In this document: positions 47,032-53,731 of the stretch, piece after piece
How the letters are laid out: every line of letters starts with the position of its first letter
Position numbering within the stretch: the first letter of the stretch is position 1
Assembly: GCF_007785815.1 (NCBI RefSeq)
Contig: NZ_VNIM01000018.1
Coordinates: 1 to 53,731 of the forward strand
Direction: 5' to 3'
Length of the DNA: 53,731 bases
From: Alterirhizorhabdus solaris
Lineage (GTDB): Bacteria; Pseudomonadota; Alphaproteobacteria; Sphingomonadales; Sphingomonadaceae
Program-made: the position numbers and the translations under genes
Notes under the pieces: model-generated
What the model was told of the DNA's origin: nothing
Database searches by the model: none
The model's input: the letters and a program-made list of their open reading frames with translations, nothing else

Positions 47032-48618
47032 ATGCACTTTTGGGGTAGAGGCCTGCTGGTGACCCGCGCGATCCTGCCCCGCCCGCCCCTCCGCCTCGCC
47101 GCCCTGCTCGCGGTCGCGGCGATCGTCGCCTTCGGGATCTGGGCGCGGGTATGGCATACGCTGCGTGAGCCGCTGTGGCTGGACGAGGCCTACAGCGCCT
47201 ATGCCGCCGCCAAGGGGTTCGGTTTCCTGTGGCATGTCGTGCCGCTCTACGAGACGCACCCGCCCTTCTATTACTCGCTGGTGCGGGTGTGGACGCTCGC
47301 GTTCGGCGATTCGCTCGCCGGCCACCGTTCGCTCGGCATCGTCGCCGGTATCGCCACCCTCGCGGTCGTGCCGCTGATCGCACGGGAGGCAGCCAGGCGG
47401 TTCCCCGATCGCTTCGGCAAGGGCCGGCTGCTGGCGCTGGCGATGCTGCTGCTCGCCGCGCTCTCCCCCTCGCTGGTGGCGATGACGCGCGAGGTGCGGC
47501 CCTATCCGGTGATGATCCTCGTCTACGCCGCCACCACGCTGGCGCTGCTGACGCTGGGCCGCCATGCCGCCGCCGGGCGGGGAATCGCGCGCCGGCCGTT
47601 CGCCGGCTACCTGCTGGGCCTGGCGCTGATGCTGTGGCTGCACAACCTGGGCCCGCTGTACGGCGTGGCGATCGGGCTGGCCTTCCTCGCGCTCGTCGCC
47701 CGCCCCGGCCTGTCGCGGGCGGACTGGCTGCTGATCGTCGGCGGGCATCTGGTGGTGGCGCTGGCGTGGCTGCCGGCGCTACTGATCCTGCTCGATCAGG
47801 CGCCCACCTGGGTGCATTCCACCTGGCTGAAGTTCAGCTTCGATGCGATGCGCTGGCGGCTGGCGCTGCTGTGGGCCGCACCCGGCGCAATCGCGATGAT
47901 CGCCGGCCTCGTGCTGGCGGCGGGGGCCGTCGCCACGCTGGCACGGCGGGCGGAGGGGTGGCGCGTGCTGCTGGCGCTGCTGCTGCTGGCGGGTGTGCCC
48001 GTCGCGCTTTCCGTCGCGCTGTCGGTGGCGGTCGCGCCCGTCTTCATCGTCCGCACGATGACGCCGGTGGCGGTGCCCGCGCTGGTGCTGCTCGCGATCG
48101 GCGCGGTCGGCATGGCGCGGCCGTGGCGCTGGATCATGCTGGCGGCGCTGGCCGCGCTGGCGATCGAGATGGCTGCGATCGACCTGCGCGAGCGTGCCGG
48201 CGGCCCGATGCAGGACTGGTACGGCACCGTCGACTGGCTGGCCGTGCGCTATCGCCCCGGCGACGCGGTGTGGGCCTATCCCAACGAGGGCGCGCTGCCG
48301 TTCGACTATGCGGTGCGCGATCGCCGGATGGCGGTGGCGACGCGCGCGATCCCCACGCCGATCCCCACGCTGGATAGCGGCCCGGGCGCGTGGAACCCCA
48401 CCGGCAGCCGTGGCGTGTTCTCGCTGCCGCCGGCCCGGCTGGAGGCGATCGCGCGCGACGGCGAGGCGATCCCGACGATCTGGCTGCTCCGCCTCGGCGC
48501 CAATGCCTACGACAAGGGCGACGTGCTGCTGCACGCACTGGAGCGGGATCGCGTGCGGGTAGGTCGCTGGAAGAGCGGACCGATCGAGATCATCGGATTG
48601 CGCCGCCGGGGGATATGA
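47032..48618 (+). CDS. ArnT/PMT-like glycosyltransferase family 39 membrane protein
   Basis: 528 residues, about 11 membrane helices. GT-C signature in the first external loop: R-E-P-L-W-L-D-E-A-Y-S-A-Y (D51, E52) and E-T-H-P-P-F-Y-Y (75-81), as in PMT/ArnT transferases that use polyprenyl-phosphate sugars. It should transfer a sugar at the periplasmic face. A GTG at 47059 with GAGG upstream is an alternative start. It lies divergent from paralog B, with 89 bases between them. Confidence 0.85.
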   Translation: MHFWGRGLLVTRAILPRPPLRLAALLAVAAIVAFGIWARVWHTLREPLWLDEAYSAYAAAKGFGFLWHVVPLYETHPPFYYSLVRVWTLAFGDSLAGHRSLGIVAGIATLAVVPLIAREAARRFPDRFGKGRLLALAMLLLAALSPSLVAMTREVRPYPVMILVYAATTLALLTLGRHAAAGRGIARRPFAGYLLGLALMLWLHNLGPLYGVAIGLAFLALVARPGLSRADWLLIVGGHLVVALAWLPALLILLDQAPTWVHSTWLKFSFDAMRWRLALLWAAPGAIAMIAGLVLAAGAVATLARRAEGWRVLLALLLLAGVPVALSVALSVAVAPVFIVRTMTPVAVPALVLLAIGAVGMARPWRWIMLAALAALAIEMAAIDLRERAGGPMQDWYGTVDWLAVRYRPGDAVWAYPNEGALPFDYAVRDRRMAVATRAIPTPIPTLDSGPGAWNPTGSRGVFSLPPARLEAIARDGEAIPTIWLLRLGANAYDKGDVLLHALERDRVRVGRWKSGPIEIIGLRRRGI

Positions 48619-48653
48619 GGGCCGGCGTCACGCCCGCCCTCCACCGGCCGCCG

Positions 48654-48872
48654 TCAGCCGTGCATCAGCCGGTTCGGCACGCGCTTGACCGCACCGGTCA
48701 TCAGCTTGGAGCCGAACGCCTTCTTCATCTTGGCGGTATCGTCGGCATTCTTGAACACCACGCGGGTGCCGCCGGACTGCAATGCCTCGATCACCGAGGT
48801 ATCGACGCCATGCTTGACGCACAGGCTCTGGACCTGTGCAAACTGCACGTCGACGTTGATGGCGCGGGACAT
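48654..48872 (-). CDS. Small conserved protein of unknown function
   Basis: 72 residues: M-S-R-A-I-N-V-D-V-Q-F-A-Q-V-Q ... G-G-T-R-V-V-F-K-N-A-D-D-T-A-K-M ... G-A-V-K-R-V-P. A ribosome binding site (AGGAGA) lies 8 bases upstream. The pattern recurs in small conserved sphingomonad proteins. No catalytic motif; function unknown. The longer frame extending to 49217 is not supported. Confidence 0.7.
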   Translation of the reverse strand: MSRAINVDVQFAQVQSLCVKHGVDTSVIEALQSGGTRVVFKNADDTAKMKKAFGSKLMTGAVKRVPNRLMHG

Positions 48873-49023
48873 TGGCTGTTCTCCTGCGCGACACGATGTT
48901 CGCGCGACCGGGCGACCCGAAACGGGCGCCCGCCGGAGCCTTAGCACGGAAAGCCCCGATCGCGGTAATCGCAAGGGGCATCGGGTGCGGGGGCGGCGCC
49001 GACCGGTGCCGCCCTGTCGATTC

Positions 49024-49584
49024 TCAGAACGGCACGTCGTCGTCGAGATCGCTGTCGAAGCTGGGCGCCGGCTTGGACTGGCCGCGACCACCGCCGCCGA
49101 AGCCCGATCCGCCACCGCCGCCGGAACGGCCGCCGCCCGAACCGCCACCGCCGCCGAAGCCGCGATCCTCCTCGTAGCCGCGATCGTCACCGCCGCCACC
49201 CCAGGCATCGCCGCCACCGCCGCCGGCGCCGCCCGGCTTGTCGAGCAGGGTCAGCGTGCCGTCGAAGCCCTGCAGCACGATCTCGGTCGAATATTTCTCG
49301 ACGCCGGAATTATCCTGCCACTTCCGCGTCTGCAGCTTGCCCTCGATGTAGACCTTGCTGCCCTTGCGCAAATATTGCTCGGCGATGCGGCCCAGCGGCT
49401 CGGAAAAGATGGCGACCGAATGCCACTCGGTCTTTTCCTTGCGCTCGCCGCTCTGCTTGTCCTTCCACGTCTCCGACGTGGCGATGCGGAGGTTCACCAC
49501 CTTGCCGCCGTTCTGGAAGCTGCGCGATTCGGGATCGCGCCCCAGATTGCCGACGAGGATGACCTTGTTGACGCTGCCTGCCAC
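49024..49584 (-). CDS. ssb: Single-stranded DNA-binding protein
   Basis: 186 residues. OB fold in residues 1-110 ([18 protein letters not shown]), a Gly-rich linker (about 118-165), and the acidic C-terminal tail D-D-D-V-P-F that recruits repair and replication proteins. Coats single-stranded DNA in replication and repair. Confidence 0.97.
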   Translation of the reverse strand: MAGSVNKVILVGNLGRDPESRSFQNGGKVVNLRIATSETWKDKQSGERKEKTEWHSVAIFSEPLGRIAEQYLRKGSKVYIEGKLQTRKWQDNSGVEKYSTEIVLQGFDGTLTLLDKPGGAGGGGGDAWGGGGDDRGYEEDRGFGGGGGSGGGRSGGGGGSGFGGGGRGQSKPAPSFDSDLDDDVPF

Positions 49585-49610
49585 CTGAATCTCCTAACGC
49601 CCCGGCGCGG

Positions 49611-51470
49611 CTACAGGCCCAGAGCCGTCGCCGCCCAGAATGTGATGCCGGCAGCCAGATAGGCAAGCCCGAACAGATAAGCGAGCGAGAACAGCGGCCA
49701 CTTCCACCCGTTCGTCTCCCGCCGGATCACAGCGATCGTGGACAGGCACTGCGGCGCGAACACGAACCACATCAGGAAGGCGAGCGCCGTCGGCAGCGAC
49801 CAGCGCCCCTGCAGGCGGCCCACCAGCGACCGCTCGGTCTGCACGTCGTCCCCGCCCTCGATCGAATAGACCGTGGCGAGCGACGAGACCGCCACCTCGC
49901 GCGCGGCCATCGCCGGGATGATCGCCAGCGACATCTCGTGGTTGAAGCCGATCGGCTTCAGCACCACCGCCAGCCCGTCGGCGATGCGCCCGGCTACCGA
50001 ATAGCGCACCTGGCTCACCCCCTCGGGCGCCTGCGGGAAGCTGAGCAGCGCCCACAGCAGCACCGTGGCGCCCATGATGATCGTGCCGGCGCGGCGCACG
50101 AAAATCCATGCGCGCTGCATCAGCCCGATCGCGATGTCGCGCCAGTTGGGCATCTGGTACTTGGGCAGCTCCATCATGAATCCGCCGCTCTCGCCCTTGG
50201 CGATCGTCCTGCGAAACACCAGCGCCGCCAGCATCGCGCCGACGATGCCGATCACGTAAAGCCCGAACAGCACCAGCCCCTGCAGGCCGATCCCCGGCCC
50301 CACACTGCGCGGTGGGATGAACGCGGCGATGATGACGGCATACACCGGCAGCCGCGCCGAGCACGTCATCAGCGGCGCGATCAGGATGGTGGTCAGGCGA
50401 TCCTTGGGGTCGTCGATCGTGCGCGTCGCCATGATGCCGGGGATCGCGCAGGCGAACGACGACAGCAAAGGGATGAATGCGCGGCCGGACAGGCCGACGC
50501 CGGCCATCAGCCGGTCCATCATGAAGGCGGCGCGCACCATGTAGCCGGACGCCTCCAGCACGAGGATGAAGAAGAACAGGATCAGGATCAGCGGCAGGAA
50601 CCCCAGCACCGATCCGACGCCTGCGATCACCCCGTCCACCAGTAGCGAGCGCAGGAAGCCGGCCGGCAGCGCCGCGGTGATCCCGTCCTGCAGGGCCACG
50701 AACATCTGCTCGATCCACGCGATCGGCGCCTCGGACCAGGTGAACACCCCCTGGAACATCACGAACAGCAACGTCGCCAGCAGGATCGGCCCGGCGACCG
50801 GATGCAGCGCCACCCCGTCCAGCACATGCGACCAGCGCCGCGCGACGCTCTCCTGCTTGGTCGCCTTGATCGCGATCGCGCGGGCACGGCGTTGCAGCGT
50901 CACGATGTCATGCTCGGGCGGGGGGCCGCCGCGGATCAGCGTGGCGCCGCTGCCGTCCCCCACCAGCAGCGCCAGCGCGTCGCGCAGGTCCTCGATACCG
51001 CGCCTGCGCACCGCGACCGTGGGGATCACCGGCACGCCCAGTTCGCGCGAGAGCGCGTCGGTGTCGATCAGCAGACCGTCGCGCTCGGCCATGTCGATCA
51101 TGTTGAGCGCCACCACCACCGGCAGCCCCAGCGCGATCAGTTGCAGCGTGAAGCGCAGGTGATTGTCGAGATTGCTCGCGTCCACCACCACCAGCAGCGC
51201 GGAGGGAAGTCGCTCGCCCGCCTGCCGGCCGAACAGCACGTCGCGCGTCACCGCCTCGTCGGGGCTGGCGGGATCGAGGCTGTAGGTGCCGGGCAGGTCG
51301 ACCAGCTCCACCGGGCGGCCATCGGCCAGCGCCATGCGCCCCGATTTCCGCTCGACGGTGACGCCGGGATAGTTGCCCACCTTCTGCCGCGCGCCGGTCA
51401 GCGCATTGAACAGTGCGCTCTTGCCGGCATTCGGATTGCCCACGAGCGCGACCAGCGGGGACAGGTTCAT
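49611..51470 (-). CDS. feoB: Ferrous iron transporter FeoB
   Basis: 619 residues. N-terminal G domain with G1 G-N-P-N-A-G-K-S (11-18), G3 D-L-P-G (58-61) and G4 N-M-I-D (123-126), then membrane helices with the conserved Cys in S-F-A-C-A-I-P-G and C-S-A-R-L-P-V-Y. It imports Fe2+ across the inner membrane. The start overlaps the feoA stop (ATGA). feoC is not seen downstream: after feoB comes ssb with a 26-base gap. Confidence 0.97.
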   Translation of the reverse strand: MNLSPLVALVGNPNAGKSALFNALTGARQKVGNYPGVTVERKSGRMALADGRPVELVDLPGTYSLDPASPDEAVTRDVLFGRQAGERLPSALLVVVDASNLDNHLRFTLQLIALGLPVVVALNMIDMAERDGLLIDTDALSRELGVPVIPTVAVRRRGIEDLRDALALLVGDGSGATLIRGGPPPEHDIVTLQRRARAIAIKATKQESVARRWSHVLDGVALHPVAGPILLATLLFVMFQGVFTWSEAPIAWIEQMFVALQDGITAALPAGFLRSLLVDGVIAGVGSVLGFLPLILILFFFILVLEASGYMVRAAFMMDRLMAGVGLSGRAFIPLLSSFACAIPGIMATRTIDDPKDRLTTILIAPLMTCSARLPVYAVIIAAFIPPRSVGPGIGLQGLVLFGLYVIGIVGAMLAALVFRRTIAKGESGGFMMELPKYQMPNWRDIAIGLMQRAWIFVRRAGTIIMGATVLLWALLSFPQAPEGVSQVRYSVAGRIADGLAVVLKPIGFNHEMSLAIIPAMAAREVAVSSLATVYSIEGGDDVQTERSLVGRLQGRWSLPTALAFLMWFVFAPQCLSTIAVIRRETNGWKWPLFSLAYLFGLAYLAAGITFWAATALGL

Positions 51471-51712
51471 GCCAGCGCGGCCACATCGACATGGATCGCG
51501 GCCGCCATCGTGCGGCGCAGCGCGATCGTCATCCGCCCGACCCGGCAGGCGATCGGATCGCGCCCGATCGGGCCGACGTGCAGCGCCTCGATCGTGACGC
51601 CGGCATCGAAACCGAGTTCACGCAGCCGGCGTGCCTCGGCCGGGCGCAGCGTCTCCCAATCCACGGTCGAAACGGTCGCGGTACGACGCAGCGGTAGTTC
51701 ATCAAGACGCAA
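51467..51712 (-). CDS. feoA: FeoA family ferrous iron transport protein
   Basis: 81 residues from a TTG (R-L-D-E-L-P-L-R-R-T-A-T-V). A SH3-like FeoA domain with L-R-E-L-G-F-D-A-G-V-T-I and G-P-I-G-R-D-P-I. A more upstream in-frame TTG at 51751 would add 13 residues and would place the coding start on the Fur-like box, so the later start is preferred. It overlaps feoB by four bases. Confidence 0.85.
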   Translation of the reverse strand: MRLDELPLRRTATVSTVDWETLRPAEARRLRELGFDAGVTIEALHVGPIGRDPIACRVGRMTIALRRTMAAAIHVDVAALA

Positions 51713-51735
51713 GTCGGTGTCCCGTCGCTTAAGCC

Positions 51736-51750
51736 TGCGACTGATTATCA
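51736..51750 (-). promoter_or_regulatory. Possible Fur box upstream of feoAB
   Basis: On the minus strand TGATAAT-C-AGTCGCA: the left 7-base half matches the 7-1-7 Fur box exactly (TGATAAT), the right half matches ATTATCA in 4 of 7. It lies 24-38 bases before the feoA start at 51712, where a promoter is expected. Suggests iron-dependent repression; not proof. Confidence 0.4.
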
Positions 51751-51775
51751 ATACCTGACCGTAAACGCCAGCCGA

Positions 51776-52456
51776 TCATGTCACGCGATAGCGCAGCCGG
51801 CCGAGCAGGCGGGCCGGGCTGAAGATCCGGTCGGGATCGGGGCGCAGCTGGCCTTTCAGTTTCTCGAACCGCATGATCCCGCTGATCCGCCGATCGAGGA
51901 AGGCGCGGGTATCGGCATAATCCTCGCTCTCGTCGTCGAGGAACACCAGCATCGTCGCGGCATAGACCCCGCCCAGCGTGGCGCGCTTGGTATAATGGGC
52001 GATGTCGGTCGCGGTATCGCCGGCCAGATGCCACATCGCATCGGCCGCGCGCCAGCCCAGCCGCAAGCCACGCGCCGCATTCGACGGCAGCGCGAGGATG
52101 GCGATCGCCCGCCGCAGCGCCTCGCGGTCCGGTGCCGCCGTATCCAGCCGGGCCATCACCAGCGCGGTGATGCGCGCGCGGATCTTCATCGCCGCCAGCC
52201 GCTCGGGCGGCAGCGTCGCGGCCATCCGCCGGTCGATCGCGGCGAACCACGCGTCGATCATCCCGGCCGGGCCGTCGGCAAAGGCGAGGCGGGCGACGCT
52301 GGCCGGCACGCCGACTTCCGCCGCCGCCGCCGCCAGCGCCTCGTCGCTCCACCCGTCGAACGCGGCATGGTGCGGGATGACCGGTGCGAGCGCGGCGCGC
52401 ACCTCATCGAGGGTGGGATCGGGATCGAGGATCGGGTCTGGCGCGGTCTGGCTCAT
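51776..52456 (-). CDS. COQ9 family protein
   Basis: 226 residues. Matches the COQ9 family: G-W-S-D-E-A-L-A-A-A-A-A-E near the start, then A-F-A-D-G-P-A-G-M, and an R-A-R-I-T-A-L-V helix. COQ9 is a lipid-binding protein that supports ubiquinone hydroxylation by COQ7. The start M-S-Q-T-A-P-D-P is chosen; ATG 52495 would add 13 residues. It lies just upstream of feoA on the same strand, with a 63-base gap. Confidence 0.82.
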   Translation of the reverse strand: MSQTAPDPILDPDPTLDEVRAALAPVIPHHAAFDGWSDEALAAAAAEVGVPASVARLAFADGPAGMIDAWFAAIDRRMAATLPPERLAAMKIRARITALVMARLDTAAPDREALRRAIAILALPSNAARGLRLGWRAADAMWHLAGDTATDIAHYTKRATLGGVYAATMLVFLDDESEDYADTRAFLDRRISGIMRFEKLKGQLRPDPDRIFSPARLLGRLRYRVT

Positions 52457-52511
52457 GCCGGGAACATAGGCGCGGGCGGAGGGATCGCCAAGCACGGCGA
52501 CGCCCCCGGGT

Positions 52512-53447
52512 TCAGGCGGCGGTGGCGCGCGGCGAGCGGCGCACGAGGATCAGCGCCACCGCGATCGCCGCCGCCCCGATGCCGTCGATCGCGGTCAGCC
52601 GCTCCCCATAGGCCAGCCAGCCGATCGCGGCCGCCAGCACCGGCTGGCTCAAGAGCCCCAGCCCCACCACCAGCGGGGAAAGGTGCCCGATCGCATAGAT
52701 CACCAGCCCCTGCCCGATCACCTGGCTGCCCAGCGCCAGCAGCACCAGCGGGGTCCAGTCGCGCGGCCAGAATATCGGCTCCAGCGCCAGCGCGAACGGC
52801 AGCAGCGGCACCAGCGCCACGATCGTGAACAACGCCAGCGCCGGCAGCGGCGCCACCCGCCCGCGCGCGCGCTCCATCGCGACGAGATAGACGGTGTAGA
52901 ACAGCCCGGCGGCAAGGCGCAGCAGATCGCCCAGTACGTTCTGCTGCGACAGCTCGAACGAGCGGCCGACCAGCAGCCCCACCCCCAGCGCCGCCAGTGC
53001 CAATGCCACCATCTGCCCGCGCCCCGGCCACGCCCGCGCCGCGACGAAGCCGTAGAGCGGGAAGAAGAAGCTGGCGCAGTTGGCGAACAGGGTGGCGTTG
53101 GCGAGGCGGGTGTGGAGGATGCCGATGTGCCACGCGGCGAGATCGGCAGCGAAGGCGAGGCCCGCCACCGCCAGCACCGGCCATAGCGCGCGCGGCGTGG
53201 CGGAGACCGGGCGGCCGGCGGCGCGGGCAACCAGCAGCAGCGCCGGGGCCGCGATCGCCAGCCGCCAGAACGCCGAGGAAAGCGGCCCGACATCGGCCAG
53301 CCGCACCAGCCACGGCCCGCACGCAAGGCACAGGTTGGCGAGCACCAGCCCGGCCAGCGCCAGCCGGACATGCCGTGCGCCGATGTGGCCAGCGGTGGAG
53401 GCGACCGACGCCGTGGCATCGCGCCCGTCCGGCGAGGAAGCTGTCAT
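52512..53447 (-). CDS. EamA (DMT superfamily) transporter
   Basis: 311 residues, 10 predicted membrane helices in two EamA repeats (first from about 25, second from about 165 with G-L-F-Y-T-V-Y-L-V-A-M-E-R). Drug/metabolite exporter family; substrate unknown. The start at 53447 is chosen; the longer frame running to 53660 reads into the poor-quality end. It ends 55 bases before the COQ9 start on the same strand. Confidence 0.88.
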   Translation of the reverse strand: MTASSPDGRDATASVASTAGHIGARHVRLALAGLVLANLCLACGPWLVRLADVGPLSSAFWRLAIAAPALLLVARAAGRPVSATPRALWPVLAVAGLAFAADLAAWHIGILHTRLANATLFANCASFFFPLYGFVAARAWPGRGQMVALALAALGVGLLVGRSFELSQQNVLGDLLRLAAGLFYTVYLVAMERARGRVAPLPALALFTIVALVPLLPFALALEPIFWPRDWTPLVLLALGSQVIGQGLVIYAIGHLSPLVVGLGLLSQPVLAAAIGWLAYGERLTAIDGIGAAAIAVALILVRRSPRATAA

Positions 53448-53731
53448 CCGGTCTTTTGTCCCGTACCACGGCGGGGCCGGGGCGTATGAATGGGTGGGCG
53501 GACGAAAGGCTGTCGTTCTTGTGCGGGCTTGCGTTCGCCGCCCCTCGTGTCGGGTCTGTTCCCGTTTGACAGGCGGTAGAGGCGGGCAGCGTCGGTCCTG
53601 CGGGAAGGGGGGCCCCCGGACAGGGGCGGGGGGGCGGCGGGGGAAAAAGAACCGCCCCACCTCCTCGGATTTTCCCGCGGGCGGACGGCGCCGCCCGGGA
53701 GGGGGGGCGGGCCGCGGCCGGCCGCCGAAAA
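53448..53731. other. Right end with low-complexity, probably low-quality sequence
   Basis: The last ~150 bases hold runs such as GGGGGG, GGGGGGG and AAAAA and mixed GC repeats, unlike the balanced GC of the rest. This is typical of an unfinished contig end. I call no gene here. Confidence 0.5.

Overview
The window is high-GC chromosomal DNA of an alphaproteobacterium, most likely a Sphingomonas-type sphingomonad. Supporting signs are an Entner-Doudoroff cluster (zwf-edd-glk-eda), DivK next to a DUF3572 gene, sphingomonad-type small conserved proteins, and EcfG-type (general stress response) promoter elements. I see no phage, insertion sequence, CRISPR array, rRNA or tRNA. The last ~150 bases are G-run-rich and look like a low-quality contig end.

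Layout. 0-4.5 kb: the 3' end of a family 4 uracil-DNA glycosylase, a lytic transglycosylase, a MoaB/Mog-type molybdopterin protein, a membrane-anchored retropepsin-like protease and a PA0069-type radical SAM protein. 4.5-14.6 kb, all on the minus strand: dnaE, exonuclease III, a small Gly-rich secreted protein, an ErpA-type Fe-S protein, an M23 peptidase, then glnE-bcp-DUF455 as a tight operon. 14.6-14.8 kb: a 42-codon gene on the plus strand that resembles the anti-sigma factor NepR, behind an EcfG-like promoter. 14.9-21.5 kb: eda, glk, edd, zwf (glucose to pyruvate and glyceraldehyde-3-phosphate; no pgl) and a GMC oxidoreductase. 21.8-27.7 kb: a complete tripartite RND efflux operon. 27.8-32.4 kb: an S41 peptidase-like protein, a secreted unknown, and rmd-gmd (GDP-D-rhamnose synthesis). 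32.6-35.2 kb: a stress group with an ATP-dependent DNA ligase, DUF1328, a 28-residue membrane peptide and Dps. 35.3-37.9 kb: a GDT1/TMEM165-like transporter, an unknown, rpmG, divK, DUF3572 and a HAD-like protein.

38-48.6 kb is a glycosyl-transfer island: GtrA, a GtrB/DPM-like polyprenyl-phosphate glycosyltransferase, a SAM methyltransferase, an ArnT/PMT-like GT-C protein, a third large membrane protein, and two paralogous membrane proteins with STT3/AglB-like acidic and DHH motifs. One of the two paralogs carries a ~139-residue hydrophilic insertion. This looks like a lipid-linked sugar synthesis, flipping and transfer pathway with uncharacterised transferases. 48.6-53.4 kb: a small conserved protein, ssb, feoB-feoA behind a Fur-box-like site, COQ9 and an EamA transporter.

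The most interesting signals are the orphan NepR-like gene, the perfect EcfG-type promoter ahead of DUF1328 and the ligase gene, and the STT3-like paralog pair. Very long antisense reading frames across dnaE, glnE and edd-zwf are by-products of high GC and are not annotated.
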